Assembly: GCA_017559185.1 (NCBI GenBank)
Contig: JAFYSU010000004.1
Location: forward strand, 1 to 64,000
Origin: Oscillospiraceae bacterium
Lineage (GTDB): Bacteria > Bacillota > Clostridia > Oscillospirales > Ruminococcaceae
Length of the DNA stretch: 64,000 bases
Reading direction: 5' to 3'
Part shown: in pieces, positions 55,506-64,000 of the stretch
Numbering within the stretch: position 1 is the first letter of the stretch
Layout: each line of letters opens with the position of its first letter
Position numbers and translations under genes: made by a program
The notes under the pieces: generated by a model
Database searches by the model: none
The model's input: the letters and a program-made list of their open reading frames with translations, nothing else
Told to the model about the DNA's origin: nothing

Positions 55506-55952
55506 ATGAATTATAATTTTAAAAATCCCAATGCTGTTGCAGTGATTTACGGAGAAAAAGAAGCACCTTGTTTATCGGGAGAAGTAAGGTTTTATCAAGA
55601 CGCTTGCAGCGTTTTGGTTGTTGCGGATGTTTATGGGTTGCCAAAGGAGAGCAAAACAGGTTTTTTTGCTTTGCACATCCATGAGGGAAAAAGCTGCAGT
55701 GGAAAAGAATTTTCGCAAACGGGCAGTCACTACAACCCTAAATACAGCACTCATCCCAAACACGCAGGTGACCTGCCGCCTTTATTAAGCTGTGACGGAT
55801 GTGCGTATCTTGCTGTGCGAACCGACCGTTTTTGCGTGCGTGATATTATTGGACGGACGGTTGTTATTCACAGCGGACAGGACGATTTTACCACTCAGCC
55901 GGCAGGAAATGCAGGGGTAAAAATAGGCTGCGGGGAGATTTGTGCCAGGTAA
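55506..55952 (+). CDS. Cu/Zn superoxide dismutase-family protein, no signal peptide
   Basis: 148 residues. Metal ligands are in place: ALHIHEGKSC, TGSHYNP, HPKHAGDLPPLL and VVIHSGQDDF, with cysteines for the usual disulfide. The catalytic-channel Arg near the C-terminus is replaced (NAGVKIGCGE), so activity may be altered. The lack of a signal peptide is odd, as bacterial enzymes of this family are usually exported. It may be spore- or cytosol-associated. ATG after GAGGTGA. Confidence 0.85.
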   Translation: MNYNFKNPNAVAVIYGEKEAPCLSGEVRFYQDACSVLVVADVYGLPKESKTGFFALHIHEGKSCSGKEFSQTGSHYNPKYSTHPKHAGDLPPLLSCDGCAYLAVRTDRFCVRDIIGRTVVIHSGQDDFTTQPAGNAGVKIGCGEICAR

Positions 55953-55973
55953 GACGGTAAATGTATAAAATTA

Positions 55974-56018
55974 AGCAAGCGGGAGTTCCTGATTTTAAAG
56001 GAATTCCCGCTTGCTGTA
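55974..56018 (+). terminator. Terminator after the SOD-like gene
   Basis: GCAAGCGGGA...TTCCT pairs with AGGAA...TCCCGCTTGC. The T tract is weak. Confidence 0.6.
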
Positions 56019-56391
56019 TCATAATAGGATAAAAACTACTGCGCACAAATTTTCTTAAAATAAAAGTTATGTGCTGTAATTTTTGAAATTTGTGAATACT
56101 TTAGATACTACAATAGTTTGTTTGCGAAAAGGAAGAAGGTGTGTGATGGAGGAACCAAATGCGTTTTTCTTCACGCAGGGTGTTTCGAATAAGCCCATCC
56201 GCACCAAAAAAATAAGCTGCGGTTTTCGATGGGAAATCAAAAACGGAGTAAGCAACACAGTGCTTACTCCGACATGGAAAGTATGAACACTTTCGAAACC
56301 GTAAATCCGAAGATTGGGCGAATGCCCTCGACGGTTTTTATATTTCACAAGCTTCAAGATTTTGCGGCAAGTAATGGGAATATGAGCTTTT
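56016..56391. other. Intergenic region 3' of the YjiH-type gene
   Basis: About 375 bp. It holds the minus-strand terminator at 56238-56271. Short frames occur on both strands but none has a convincing binding site or composition. The part 56110-56240 could be a decayed gene; I could not identify it. Confidence 0.4.
56238..56271 (-). terminator. Terminator of the YjiH-type gene
   Basis: CGGAGTAAGCA / TGCTTACTCCG, followed on the minus strand by TTTTTG. About 120 bp after the stop codon. Confidence 0.7.
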
Positions 56392-57729
56392 TTAAAATAT
56401 CAAGTGAGCAAAGATTGCAATAATTGGCAAAGTAACAATAGTGCGTTCCAAAAAGATTATAAACAAATCCTTCAATGAAACGGGGATTTTACTGCCCATA
56501 ATAATGCTGCCAATTTCGGACATATATATCAGCTGGGTAACACTGGTTGCAGCTACTACAAAACGGGTGAGTTCACTTTCGATAGAAGCTGCGATAACGC
56601 TGGGCAGAAACATGTCTGCGAAGCCAACAATAACAGTTTGACTTGCCAGCGTTGCTTCGGGCAATTGCAGCAGCTTGTAGATAGGAATAAAGGGAAGCCC
56701 TAAGATTTTGAATACAGGGGTAAATTCAGCAATAATCAGTGCCAGAGTACCTATTGCAAGAATAACCGGCAGAGTACCAAACCACATCTCAAAGACATTC
56801 TCGGCCCCTTCCTTTAAAAATTCCTTCATAGTGGGAGCTTTGTCAGCCTTTTCCAATGCCAATTTTATGCCGTACTGTGCGGGGGTCATACCGTCGGGTA
56901 TGTCTTCGCAGTAGGCGGTTTCCGTATAAAATATTTCCGGAATTTTGGAAAGCGGAGGGAGTTTTGGAACAACAATGGCGGCAACAATACCTGCAGTGGT
57001 AACGACAAGATAAAACGGCAGGAACATGTGCCCCAGACCTACCTGACTGATAACAACCAGACTAAAGGTGATGCTGACCGCAGAGAATGTGGTTGCAACA
57101 ACCGTTGCTTCGCGCTTGGAGTAGAAACCTTCTTCGTATTGTTTGCTTGTCAACAGCACACCAATGGAACCGTCTCCCAGCCAAGAAGCAACACAGTCCA
57201 GTGCACTTCTGCCGGGAAGATTGAAAATCGGCCTCATCAACTTGATCAACAGTGCACCTAAAAAATCCAGAAGACCGTAATTCAAAAGCAAAGCAAGCAG
57301 AATACCTGCAAGCAAGAAGACGCAAACAAGAATGGGAAGCAAATCGTTAATAACCAAACCGCCGGTGATATTGCCAATAATAAAGTTCGGACCAAAATTA
57401 AAATAGATCATATTAGCGAACAGGAAACCAATCATACGAATGGCAAACCAAAATCCCTTCACGCTGAAGAGAGAATCCAGCTTTTTGTTTTTTTTCAAAA
57501 AGTTGATGCCAAATGCTCTGTGAAGAATGGTGATAATTGCACTTAGAGAGATAAGTCCCCAGATAATAACAATAGAGTTATCCCCCATAAGCTCCAGCAG
57601 TTTATGCGCTGCAACTGCAATGGGGATTGTAAGATTGCCGTCTTGCTTGATTGGAGTCACAAACAGAAATGCACCAATCAACGATGGAATTAAAAATTTA
57701 TAGAATCGCTTGTCGGATAATATTTTCAT
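56392..57729 (-). CDS. YjiH-family membrane protein with nucleoside-recognition (Gate) domain
   Basis: 445 residues with about ten transmembrane segments. FYKFLIPSLIGAFLFVTPIKQDGNLTIPIA, then CVASWLGDGSIGVLLTSKQYEEGFYSKREATVVATTFSAVS near 190, and GFADMFLPSVIAAS near the end fit the YjiH/Gate pattern. A transport role is likely; the substrate is unknown. ATG after AAAAGGTG. Confidence 0.85.
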   Translation of the reverse strand: MKILSDKRFYKFLIPSLIGAFLFVTPIKQDGNLTIPIAVAAHKLLELMGDNSIVIIWGLISLSAIITILHRAFGINFLKKNKKLDSLFSVKGFWFAIRMIGFLFANMIYFNFGPNFIIGNITGGLVINDLLPILVCVFLLAGILLALLLNYGLLDFLGALLIKLMRPIFNLPGRSALDCVASWLGDGSIGVLLTSKQYEEGFYSKREATVVATTFSAVSITFSLVVISQVGLGHMFLPFYLVVTTAGIVAAIVVPKLPPLSKIPEIFYTETAYCEDIPDGMTPAQYGIKLALEKADKAPTMKEFLKEGAENVFEMWFGTLPVILAIGTLALIIAEFTPVFKILGLPFIPIYKLLQLPEATLASQTVIVGFADMFLPSVIAASIESELTRFVVAATSVTQLIYMSEIGSIIMGSKIPVSLKDLFIIFLERTIVTLPIIAIFAHLIF

Positions 57730-57847
57730 ACAGCACCTTTTATCTTTTTATCATGTTATTTTATAGTATTGCAGCGAATAAAGCAAGTATAGCTCGGTAA
57801 CCGTTAAAATTTTCGAAGCTATGTATGCTGCCGGTGCTGCACAACGC

Positions 57848-57875
57848 AAAACAGCACCCTTTCGGGTGCTGTTTT
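57848..57875 (-). terminator. Terminator of tRNA-Pro
   Basis: AAAACAGCACCC / GGGTGCTGTTTT, immediately 3' of the tRNA CCA end. Confidence 0.75.
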
Positions 57876-57876
57876 G

Positions 57877-57953
57877 TGGTCGAGATGACAGGATTCGAAC
57901 CTGCGGCCTCTGCGTCCCGAACGCAGCGCTCTACCAAACTGAGCCACATCTCG
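57877..57953 (-). tRNA. tRNA-Pro (anticodon CGG)
   Basis: 77 nt with encoded CCA. Acceptor CGAGATG, D-arm GGCTCAGTTTGGTAGAGC, anticodon arm CTGCGTTCGGGACGCAG, T-arm AGGTTCGAATCCT. Confidence 0.94.
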
Positions 57954-58020
57954 TAATATTTAAAGCGTAACAATTATATGCCTTTTAATTTGAAATGTCA
58001 ACAAATGAAAATAAAAAGTA

Positions 58021-58053
58021 AAAAACCGCTTTTGAAAATCAAAAGCGGTTTTT
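58021..58053 (-). terminator. Terminator of tRNA-Gln
   Basis: AAAAACCGCTTTTG / CAAAAGCGGTTTTT directly after the tRNA 3' end. tRNA-Pro and tRNA-Gln thus have separate terminators. Confidence 0.88.
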
Positions 58054-58126
58054 GGTTGCCCGACTAGGATTCGAACCCAGACAAACAGAGTCAGAGTCTG
58101 TCGTGCTACCATTACACAATCGGGCA
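58053..58126 (-). tRNA. tRNA-Gln (anticodon CTG)
   Basis: 74 nt with encoded CCA. Acceptor TGCCCGA, anticodon arm ACAGACTCTGACTCTGT, T-arm GGGTTCGAATCCT. The U1-A72 type acceptor end is typical of tRNA-Gln. Confidence 0.94.
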
Positions 58127-58292
58127 ATGTCGATGTGTTCTGACGACAATATATATCTTACTATACAGACTTGAATTTGTCAACAGGTTTTTCAAATTTT
58201 TTTTGAATATTTTTTGGTGTTTTTATTTAGGCTGTGGGAAAGCTAAAAAAAGAACAAACCATGAAGCAAATGTAAATCTTTCCATAAAGGGG

Positions 58293-58320
58293 TTGAAAGT
58301 ATACTGGAAAGGTGTATAAT
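58293..58320 (+). promoter_or_regulatory. Promoter for the thioredoxin gene
   Basis: TTGAAA, 16 bp, TATAAT, 43 bp before the start. Confidence 0.6.
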
Positions 58321-58363
58321 GAACTCAAAACCGCGGAAACTTAAAAAGAAAGGCAGATAAAAT

Positions 58364-58684
58364 ATGATTGTAAAAACAGACGAACAAGGCTTTAAAAAAA
58401 TTACACAAAGCGGCAGTGTATCGCTTATAAAATTTACGGCTGATTGGTGCCGTTACTGCAAGCTGATACAGCCAATGCTGAACCAACTTTCACAGGAGCT
58501 TGAAAACAAAGCAATAGTTGCCGAGGTTGATGTTGATGAGTGCGGAGAGCTGGCATCACAGTATGGGGTAATGGCAATACCAACAATTATAGTATTCAAA
58601 GACGGAAAAGAAGTAAAACGCATGGTAAATGTTACAAACAAGGCGGAGTATATTAAAGTTGTGGACGAATTGCTGGCGCAGTAA
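58364..58684 (+). CDS. Thioredoxin-family protein
   Basis: 106 residues, thioredoxin length. The active site is WCRYC (FTADWCRYCKLIQPML at ~25-40) instead of the classical WCGPC; the cis-Pro is in AIPTIIVFKDGKEV. It reduces protein disulfides; the RY dipeptide should change its redox potential. ATG after GAAAGGCAG. Confidence 0.9.
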   Translation: MIVKTDEQGFKKITQSGSVSLIKFTADWCRYCKLIQPMLNQLSQELENKAIVAEVDVDECGELASQYGVMAIPTIIVFKDGKEVKRMVNVTNKAEYIKVVDELLAQ

Positions 58685-58733
58685 TTTACATTGTAATTTT
58701 ATATATAAATAAGGTAGAAAACATTTAATTTTT

Positions 58734-58800
58734 AAATCAGGGCGAAAATTGGGCAGGTAAACGGCTTTAGATTTTGTCCCTGATTTTTCTTTTTTAGGCT
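58734..58800 (+). terminator. Terminator after the thioredoxin gene
   Basis: Long imperfect stem AAATCAGGGCGAAAAT / ATTTTGTCCCTGATTT with G-U pairs, then TTTCTTTTTT. Confidence 0.65.
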
Positions 58801-58983
58801 AAAAATAACCTTTGACGAAGTGATAAAGCTGATGTAAACTATTAAATAAAGGCAGAAACAGGCTGTTGGTGTGTGCAAACGGGCAAAATTTCATTGTTTT
58901 TGATGTATAATTCGTCGAATTTTGGTGAAATTGCAGATTTGTGAGAAATTCCAAAAAAAACGCAAAAAATTTTAAAAAACCCC

Positions 58984-59012
58984 TTGCATTCTTCCCCCTG
59001 TTTTGCTATTAT
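58984..59012 (+). promoter_or_regulatory. S10 operon promoter
   Basis: TTGCAT, 17 bp, TATTAT. It opens a ~310-nt leader ahead of rpsJ. Confidence 0.7.
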
Positions 59013-59019
59013 AATTAAG

Positions 59020-59329
59020 CGTGACTGCACAAGATATGCGATGAAGCGAGAGGTGGCCGCCGGTACAGGCGGGAAATTTTCGCGGAGTATGTCCGATTTT
59101 AAACCGGGCGGCTGAAAACTGACTAACGACTGAGCGGAATTTTCTATGGAGTTCCGTTGGTTAAAGTTGTGGTCTTCTTTGGAAGGCTTAAGGTCCCGGG
59201 TGAATCTGCGCAATAATAGCGGATTTGCACGGATTTTTTATTGTCAGAATCGCGGAACACCCGGAAGCGTGTTCCGAGATTTGAAACCGTCGTCCCCACT
59301 ACTAAGAAAATCCTAAGGAGGCGATTAAT
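59020..59329 (+). promoter_or_regulatory. S10 operon leader, structured
   Basis: About 310 nt with no gene. It starts with a GC-rich folded part (59040-59110) containing GGCGG and CCGGGCGG stretches. A terminator-like hairpin lies at 59203-59239 (AATCTGCGCAA / TTTGCACGGATT, then TTTTTATT), and a hairpin CGGAACAC / GTGTTCCG at 59253-59276 precedes the rpsJ binding site. Long S10 leaders in Clostridia are reported as ribosomal-protein autoregulatory RNAs; the protein ligand here is not known to me. Confidence 0.6.
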
Positions 59330-59641
59330 GTGGCAGTCAAAGAAAAAATCAGAATCAGACTTAAAAGTTATGATCATCAGCTGGTAGATGCTGCTGCTGA
59401 AAAAATTGTTGAAACAGTGAAAAGAACAGGTGCTCAGGTATCCGGTCCTATTCCACTGCCAACAGAAAAAGAAATCGTAACTATTCTCCGTGCTGTTCAT
59501 AAGTACAAAGACAGCCGTGAGCAGTTTGAGATGAGAACACACAAAAGACTCATCGACATTCTCAGACCATCCAACAAAACTGTTGAGGTTCTGAAAGGTC
59601 TTGAGCTCCCTGCAGGCGTTGAATTCGAAATTAAACTCTAA
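59330..59641 (+). CDS. rpsJ: 30S ribosomal protein S10
   Basis: 103 residues. [31 protein letters not shown] and [16 protein letters not shown] are S10 signatures. S10 is also the NusE antitermination factor. GTG start after AAGGAGGCGATTAAT; the overlapping ATG at 59328 is out of frame. Confidence 0.97.
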   Translation: MAVKEKIRIRLKSYDHQLVDAAAEKIVETVKRTGAQVSGPIPLPTEKEIVTILRAVHKYKDSREQFEMRTHKRLIDILRPSNKTVEVLKGLELPAGVEFEIKL

Positions 59642-59710
59642 TTTCGAAAGCGCGGGCAAAGGTCAAGTTGGTAGCCAATCCAACCAATAACCAATAGGAG
59701 GTAAACAAAC

Positions 59711-60346
59711 ATGCAAAAATGCATCGTAGGCAAAAAGCTTGGTATGACTCAGCTTTTTGACGAAACCGGAAAATTCATTCCTGTAACTGTAATCGAGGCT
59801 GGCCCATGCGTTGTTGTACAGAAAAAGACAATCGAAAACGATGGCTATGAAGCTCTGCAGATCGGTTATGGCGATATCGCAGTAGGCAAGCTGAACAAAG
59901 CTAAACAGGGACATTTCGCAAAAGGCGATGTAGCTCCAAAAAGAACTCTCAGAGAATTCCGTTTGGATGACTGCGCTGCTAAGAATGTAGGCGACATCAT
60001 TAAAGTTGATACATTCGAACTTGGTGAAAAAGTTGATGTTTGCGGCACAAGCAAAGGTAAAGGTTACGCTGGTGCAATCAAACGCCACGGTTTCTCCAGA
60101 CTTAAAGAAACTCACGGTACCGGTCCTGTACACAGACATGCAGGTTCCATGGGCGCTTGCTCCACTCCTTCTAAAGTTAGAAAGGGTAAAGGTCTCCCAG
60201 GTCACATGGGTGCTGAAAGAGTTACAATCCAGAACCTTGAAGTTGTTAAGGTTGATGTGGAAAACAATCTGATCGCAATCAAGGGTGCTATCCCAGGTCC
60301 AAAACACGGTCTGGTTTACATCACTGACAGCGTTAAGAAGGCGTAA
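59711..60346 (+). CDS. rplC: 50S ribosomal protein L3
   Basis: 211 residues. [32 protein letters not shown] core ([13 protein letters not shown]) and [19 protein letters not shown] after AGGAGG. Confidence 0.97.
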   Translation: MQKCIVGKKLGMTQLFDETGKFIPVTVIEAGPCVVVQKKTIENDGYEALQIGYGDIAVGKLNKAKQGHFAKGDVAPKRTLREFRLDDCAAKNVGDIIKVDTFELGEKVDVCGTSKGKGYAGAIKRHGFSRLKETHGTGPVHRHAGSMGACSTPSKVRKGKGLPGHMGAERVTIQNLEVVKVDVENNLIAIKGAIPGPKHGLVYITDSVKKA

Positions 60347-60363
60347 GGGAAGGAGGAAACACA

Positions 60364-60987
60364 ATGCCACAGGTTAAAGTATTTGATATGGCTGGCAAAA
60401 ATGTCGGCGAAATGAACCTCTCGGACGCCATCTTTGGTATCGAGCCAAATAAAGTTGTTATGCACGCTGCGGTAGTTAACTACCTCGCAAATCAGCGTCA
60501 GGGCACACAGTCCACTCTTACCAGAACTGAAGTAAGCGGTGGCGGTCGCAAACCTTGGAAACAGAAAGGTACCGGTCATGCAAGACAGGGTTCCATCCGC
60601 GCTCCACAGTGGAGACACGGTGGCGTTGCTCTGGGTCCAAAACCAAGAGACTACAGCTACTCTCTGAACAAAAAAGTTAAGAGACTGGCTCTGAAATCTG
60701 CACTCTCCTCTAAAGTGCTCGAAAACAACATCATCGTTGTTGACAGCATCACTGTTGAAGAGTTCAAAACAAAAACAATCGTTAACATGCTCAATGCTCT
60801 GGGCGTAGACAGAAAAGCTCTGCTCGTTATGCCTGAAGTTAACGAAAAATTCATCAAGAGCGCAAACAACATTCCAGGTGTAAAAACCGCTCTGGTTAAC
60901 ACCATCAATGTATACGACATTCTTAACCACGACAAATTCATCGTTGTTAAAGATGCAGTTGCTAAAATCGAGGAGGTGTACGCATAA
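60364..60987 (+). CDS. rplD: 50S ribosomal protein L4
   Basis: 207 residues. The loop [28 protein letters not shown] segment is near 58-80, with [15 protein letters not shown] following. In Proteobacteria L4 autoregulates the operon; here that is unproven. ATG after GGAAGGAGG. The last base of its stop is the first base of rplW. Confidence 0.97.
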   Translation: MPQVKVFDMAGKNVGEMNLSDAIFGIEPNKVVMHAAVVNYLANQRQGTQSTLTRTEVSGGGRKPWKQKGTGHARQGSIRAPQWRHGGVALGPKPRDYSYSLNKKVKRLALKSALSSKVLENNIIVVDSITVEEFKTKTIVNMLNALGVDRKALLVMPEVNEKFIKSANNIPGVKTALVNTINVYDILNHDKFIVVKDAVAKIEEVYA

Positions 60988-61280
60988 TGAAATCCGTTTA
61001 CGATGTAATCATCAAACCGGTTATCACTGAAGAGTCCATGAAAAACATTCAGATGAAAAAGTACACTTTCATAGTTCAGAGAACCGCTTGCAAGCAGGAA
61101 ATTGCAAACGCTGTTGAAGCAATCTTCGGCGTAAAAGTTGCTAAGGTTAACACCATGCAGGTTCGTGGTCAGAGCAGAAGACAGGGCTACCATGTAGGCC
61201 GTCGCGCTGACTGGAAAAAAGCTATCGTTACCCTGACTGCTGACAGCAAAGGCATTGAGTTCTTTGAAAGCATGATGTAA
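60987..61280 (+). CDS. rplW: 50S ribosomal protein L23
   Basis: 97 residues. VIIKPVITEESMKNI and VEAIFGVKVAKVNTMQVRGQ. Its ATG shares one base with the rplD stop, so translation is coupled. AGGAGG lies inside the rplD end. Confidence 0.97.
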   Translation: MKSVYDVIIKPVITEESMKNIQMKKYTFIVQRTACKQEIANAVEAIFGVKVAKVNTMQVRGQSRRQGYHVGRRADWKKAIVTLTADSKGIEFFESMM

Positions 61281-61281
61281 T

Positions 61282-61304
61282 AGAAGGCCCTTCGGCTTTT
61301 TATT
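61282..61304 (+). terminator. Weak terminator-like hairpin between rplW and rplB
   Basis: AAGGCC / GGCTTT, loop CTTC, then TTTATT, right after the rplW stop. It could attenuate the distal operon. Confidence 0.45.
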
Positions 61305-61328
61305 CAGTCTTCGCAAGGAGACAAATAA

Positions 61329-61463
61329 ATGAGTTGGCAGAATAAAATCTGCCAAACGCAGCGGAATCCGGAGACTCGAAAGGTTACAGGGGAGAATTTC
61401 TCCCCGACACGGAAACCGTGCGGAAGGCGGCAAACCCGCCGGTATGGGATAACTCATGTCCCG
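61329..61463 (+). promoter_or_regulatory. Structured RNA element between rplW and rplB
   Basis: A multi-branched fold: closing pair ATGAGTT (61329) / AACTCAT (61451), with hairpins TTGGCAGA/TCTGCCAA, GGGGAGAA/TTTCTCCCC-type, CACGG/CCGTG and GGCGG/CCCGCC inside. GGGA/TCCC (61446-61462) and GAGT/ACTC offer alternative pairings. The 211-bp gap is far larger than other gaps in this operon. A ribosomal-protein binding leader for the rplB part is likely. Confidence 0.55.
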
Positions 61464-61491
61464 CAAAATACGATGAGGAGAGTGAAACCGA

Positions 61492-62325
61492 ATGGCTATT
61501 AAAACCTTAAACCCTACTACACCGGCTAGACGTGCCATGACCGTTACCGATTACAGTGGGTTGTCCAAGGTTGCTCCAGAAAAAAGCCTGCTTGAGCCAC
61601 TCAAGAAACATTCTGGACGTAACAACACCGGTAAAATCACCGTTCGTCACAGAGGCGGCGGCAACAGAAGAAAATACCGTGTTATCGACTTCAAAAGAGA
61701 CAAATTCGATTGCCCAGCTACCGTTCAGACAATCGAGTACGATCCAAACCGTTCTGCATTCATTGCACTGATTCAGTTCGAAGATGGCGAAAAACGCTAC
61801 ATCATCGCACCACACGGTTTGAAAGTGGGTCACAAAATTGAAAACGGCCCACAGGCAGACATTCTGCCAGGTAACGCACTGCCACTGGCAAACATTCCAG
61901 TAGGTACATTTATCCACAACATTGAACTGTACCCAGGTAAAGGCGCTCAGCTCGCTCGTTCCGCAGGTATCATGGCTCAGTTGATGGCTAAAGAAGCTAC
62001 CTACGCTCTGGTTAGACTGCCATCCTCCGAACTTCGCCAGGTTCCAATCAACTGTATGGCAACAATCGGTCAGGTAGGCAACATCGACCATGAAAACGTT
62101 TCCGGCGGTAAAGCTGGTCGTACCCGTCATAAGGGTATCCGTCCAACCGTTCGTGGTTCTGTAATGAACCCATGTGACCATCCTCACGGCGGTGGTGAAG
62201 GTAAATCCCCAATCGGTCGTCCAGGTCCTGTTACCCCATGGGGCAAACCAGCTCTTGGCTACAAGACCAGAAAGACCAACAAACATTCCGATAAGTTTAT
62301 CGTAAAACGCAGAGGCGATAAATAA
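61492..62325 (+). CDS. rplB: 50S ribosomal protein L2
   Basis: 277 residues. [39 protein letters not shown] start and [21 protein letters not shown] near 220, with the essential His. ATG after GATGAGGAG. Confidence 0.97.
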   Translation: MAIKTLNPTTPARRAMTVTDYSGLSKVAPEKSLLEPLKKHSGRNNTGKITVRHRGGGNRRKYRVIDFKRDKFDCPATVQTIEYDPNRSAFIALIQFEDGEKRYIIAPHGLKVGHKIENGPQADILPGNALPLANIPVGTFIHNIELYPGKGAQLARSAGIMAQLMAKEATYALVRLPSSELRQVPINCMATIGQVGNIDHENVSGGKAGRTRHKGIRPTVRGSVMNPCDHPHGGGEGKSPIGRPGPVTPWGKPALGYKTRKTNKHSDKFIVKRRGDK

Positions 62326-62352
62326 GGGTAGCTGAAAGGAGGCAACGAACTT

Positions 62353-62625
62353 ATGGGTAGAAGTATCAAAAAAGGACCTTTCGTGCAGCCTAAGCTGCTC
62401 AAGAGAGTACAGGAAATGAATGCTGCTAACGAACAGCGCGTTCTGAAAACCTGGAGCCGTTCATCTACAATTTTCCCTGAATTTGTAGGTCACACTTTCG
62501 CAGTTCATGATGGCCGTAAACATGTTCCTGTTTATGTAACTGAGGATATGGTAGGTCATAAACTTGGAGAGTTCGCACCAACAAGAACATTTCGTGGCCA
62601 CGCTGGCGCGAAAAAGGGCAGATAA
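62353..62625 (+). CDS. rpsS: 30S ribosomal protein S19
   Basis: 90 residues. [38 protein letters not shown] and [15 protein letters not shown] after AAAGGAGG. Confidence 0.97.
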   Translation: MGRSIKKGPFVQPKLLKRVQEMNAANEQRVLKTWSRSSTIFPEFVGHTFAVHDGRKHVPVYVTEDMVGHKLGEFAPTRTFRGHAGAKKGR

Positions 62626-62648
62626 TTAGGCCGAAAGGAGGATAACAA

Positions 62649-62984
62649 ATGGAAGCAAGGGCTTACCTCAAATACGCCCGCATCTCACCAAGAAAGGTGC
62701 AGATAGTGCTCGATTTGATTAGAAATCAACCAACAGATAAAGCAATCGCTATTTTGAAGCATACTCCTAAGGCTGCTAGTGAGCCACTGGAAAAACTGCT
62801 GAAATCCGCAATTGCAAATGCTGAAAATAATCACAATATGGATCCTAACAACCTCTACATCTCTGAGTGTTATGTAGGACCAGGTCCAATCCTGAAAAGA
62901 ATCAGACCAAGAGCACAGGGCAGAGCTTTTAGAGTTTTGAAAAGAACTTCCCATGTTACAATGGTTGTAAAAGAGAAAGAATAA
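62649..62984 (+). CDS. rplV: 50S ribosomal protein L22
   Basis: 111 residues. [20 protein letters not shown] and [20 protein letters not shown], the exit-tunnel hairpin. ATG after AAAGGAGG. Confidence 0.97.
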   Translation: MEARAYLKYARISPRKVQIVLDLIRNQPTDKAIAILKHTPKAASEPLEKLLKSAIANAENNHNMDPNNLYISECYVGPGPILKRIRPRAQGRAFRVLKRTSHVTMVVKEKE

Positions 62985-63002
62985 GCCGGAGGAGGGTAAA
63001 CT

Positions 63003-63689
63003 ATGGGCCAGAAAGTAAATCCACACGGTCTTCGTGTAGGTGTTATTAAAGATTGGGATTCCCGCTGGTTTGCTAAGGATAACGTTTTCGGCGATACTCT
63101 TGTTGAGGACTACAACCTGCGTAAATTCCTGAAGAAAACACTTTATGCTGCTGGCGTTCCACGCATCGAAATCGAGCGTGACGCAAGCAAAGTAAGAATC
63201 CACATTCACTGCGCTAAACCAGGTATGGTTATCGGCAAAGGCGGCGCTGAAATTGAAAAACTTCGCGTTGCTTGTGAAAACATGGTAAACAAAAACAGAG
63301 AAGTTGCTCTGAAAGTTTTCCTGAACATTGTGGAAGTAAAACAGCCTGATAAAAACGCACAGCTCGTTGCTGAAAGCATTGCTTCTCAGCTGGAAAGAAG
63401 AATTTCCTTCCGTCGTGCTATGAAACAGGCAATCGGCCGCGCAATGCGTCTTGGTGCTAAAGGTATCAAAACACAGGTTAGCGGTCGTCTGGGCGGCGCT
63501 GAAATCGCTCGTTCCGAACACTACCATGAAGGTACCATTCCACTGCAGACACTGAGAGCTGACATCGACTACGGTTTCGCTGAAGCAAATACCACTTACG
63601 GTAAAATCGGCGTTAAAGTATGGGTGTACGCTGGTGAAGTTCTGCAGGAAGTTAAAAAAGCACCACGTAAGGAAGGAGGCAAACAGTAA
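63003..63689 (+). CDS. rpsC: 30S ribosomal protein S3
   Basis: 228 residues. [23 protein letters not shown] domain with [15 protein letters not shown] near 77, and [24 protein letters not shown] after GGAGGAGG. The stop overlaps the rplP start. Confidence 0.97.
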   Translation: MGQKVNPHGLRVGVIKDWDSRWFAKDNVFGDTLVEDYNLRKFLKKTLYAAGVPRIEIERDASKVRIHIHCAKPGMVIGKGGAEIEKLRVACENMVNKNREVALKVFLNIVEVKQPDKNAQLVAESIASQLERRISFRRAMKQAIGRAMRLGAKGIKTQVSGRLGGAEIARSEHYHEGTIPLQTLRADIDYGFAEANTTYGKIGVKVWVYAGEVLQEVKKAPRKEGGKQ

Positions 63690-64000
63690 TGCTTCTCCCT
63701 AAAAGAGTTAAATACCGCAGAGTCCACAGAGGACGCATGAAAGGTGTAGCTTCCAGAGGCAACACTGTTTCCAACGGCCAGTTTGGTCTGCAGGCAACAG
63801 AATGTGGCTGGATTAAATCCAACCAGATCGAGGCTGCTCGTATCGCTATGACTCGTCACATCAAACGTGGTGGTCAGGTATGGATCAAAATTTTCCCAGA
63901 CAAACCTGTAACTGAAAAACCAGCTGAAACTCGAATGGGTTCCGGTAAAGGTAGCCCTGAGTACTGGGTAGCAGTTGTTAAACCAGGTCGTGTTATGTTT
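63689..64000 (+). CDS. rplP: 50S ribosomal protein L16 (3' truncated by window)
   Basis: The first 104 codons are visible, running off the window end. [41 protein letters not shown] and [20 protein letters not shown] are L16. The ATG shares its A with the rpsC stop; GGAAGGAGG lies inside rpsC. Confidence 0.96.
   Translation, partial: MLLPKRVKYRRVHRGRMKGVASRGNTVSNGQFGLQATECGWIKSNQIEAARIAMTRHIKRGGQVWIKIFPDKPVTEKPAETRMGSGKGSPEYWVAVVKPGRVMF

Noticed and set aside
56083..56357. Small frames on both strands 3' of the SOD-like gene
   Set aside because: No good start signals; they overlap a terminator hairpin. A decayed gene is possible but not identifiable.

Overview
The window looks like chromosome of a low-to-mid GC, endospore-forming Firmicute of the class Clostridia, possibly an Oscillospirales/Ruminococcaceae relative. 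Evidence: an alpha/beta small acid-soluble spore protein gene; a lexA with Firmicute-type promoter architecture; the yigZ, dgt, lepB, dnaG, rpoD block; a type III glutamine synthetase; tRNA genes that encode CCA; AGGAGG-type ribosome binding sites with frequent GTG and TTG starts; and an S10 ribosomal operon at the right edge. The genus cannot be fixed from sequence alone.

Layout. 0-6.4 kb is accessory: the 3' end of a large polymorphic toxin with a PD-(D/E)xK-like nuclease tip, two likely immunity or accessory genes, an unusual fusion of an HATPase-like domain to a dicarboxylate symporter, two copies of a ~93 bp dispersed repeat, and a two-gene cassette lying between two 113/114 bp copies of the sbcDC promoter region. 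6.5-10.4 kb is sbcD-sbcC. 10.5-14.3 kb holds two paralogous exported proteins anchored at the C-terminus; the second has a one-base frameshift. 14.4-19.6 kb is a minus-strand operon of membrane fusion protein, RND pump and MarR regulator. 20-34.6 kb is mostly housekeeping: mltG with a U32 peptidase, CPBP protease, tadA, typA, a prolyl-tRNA editing protein, hflX, a lipoprotein, glnN and a MATE exporter.

34.6-38.2 kb has an XRE regulator with zinc ribbon, a ribbon-helix-helix protein flanked by two strong palindromes, a frameshifted SLOG/DprA-like gene, a flavodoxin-fold reductase, tRNA-Thr and tRNA-Tyr, and lexA. 38.2-38.8 kb is non-coding but rich in signals: an unassigned ~190 nt RNA with its own promoter and terminator, then a second promoter and a compact hairpin in the secA leader. 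38.8-52.3 kb is secA, a methyltransferase, comM, a phosphohexomutase, rpmE, yigZ, dgt, lepB, dnaG, rpoD, an Rrf2 regulator and the SASP gene.

52.4-58.7 kb is a patchwork: a hypothetical gene, a candidate C-rich small RNA, ogt, a 22-residue Cys/Gly peptide gene, a dead IS200-type transposase, a STAS-like protein, a cytoplasmic Cu/Zn-SOD-like protein, a YjiH-type membrane protein, tRNA-Pro, tRNA-Gln and a thioredoxin. 58.8-64 kb is the S10 operon (rpsJ, rplC, rplD, rplW, rplB, rpsS, rplV, rpsC, rplP partial) with a long structured leader and a second structured RNA between rplW and rplB.

The best candidates for something undescribed are the cassette under a duplicated sbcDC promoter, the C-rich sRNA at 53.1 kb, the RNA pair upstream of secA, the palindrome-flanked RHH/XRE/SLOG cluster, and the HATPase-symporter fusion.
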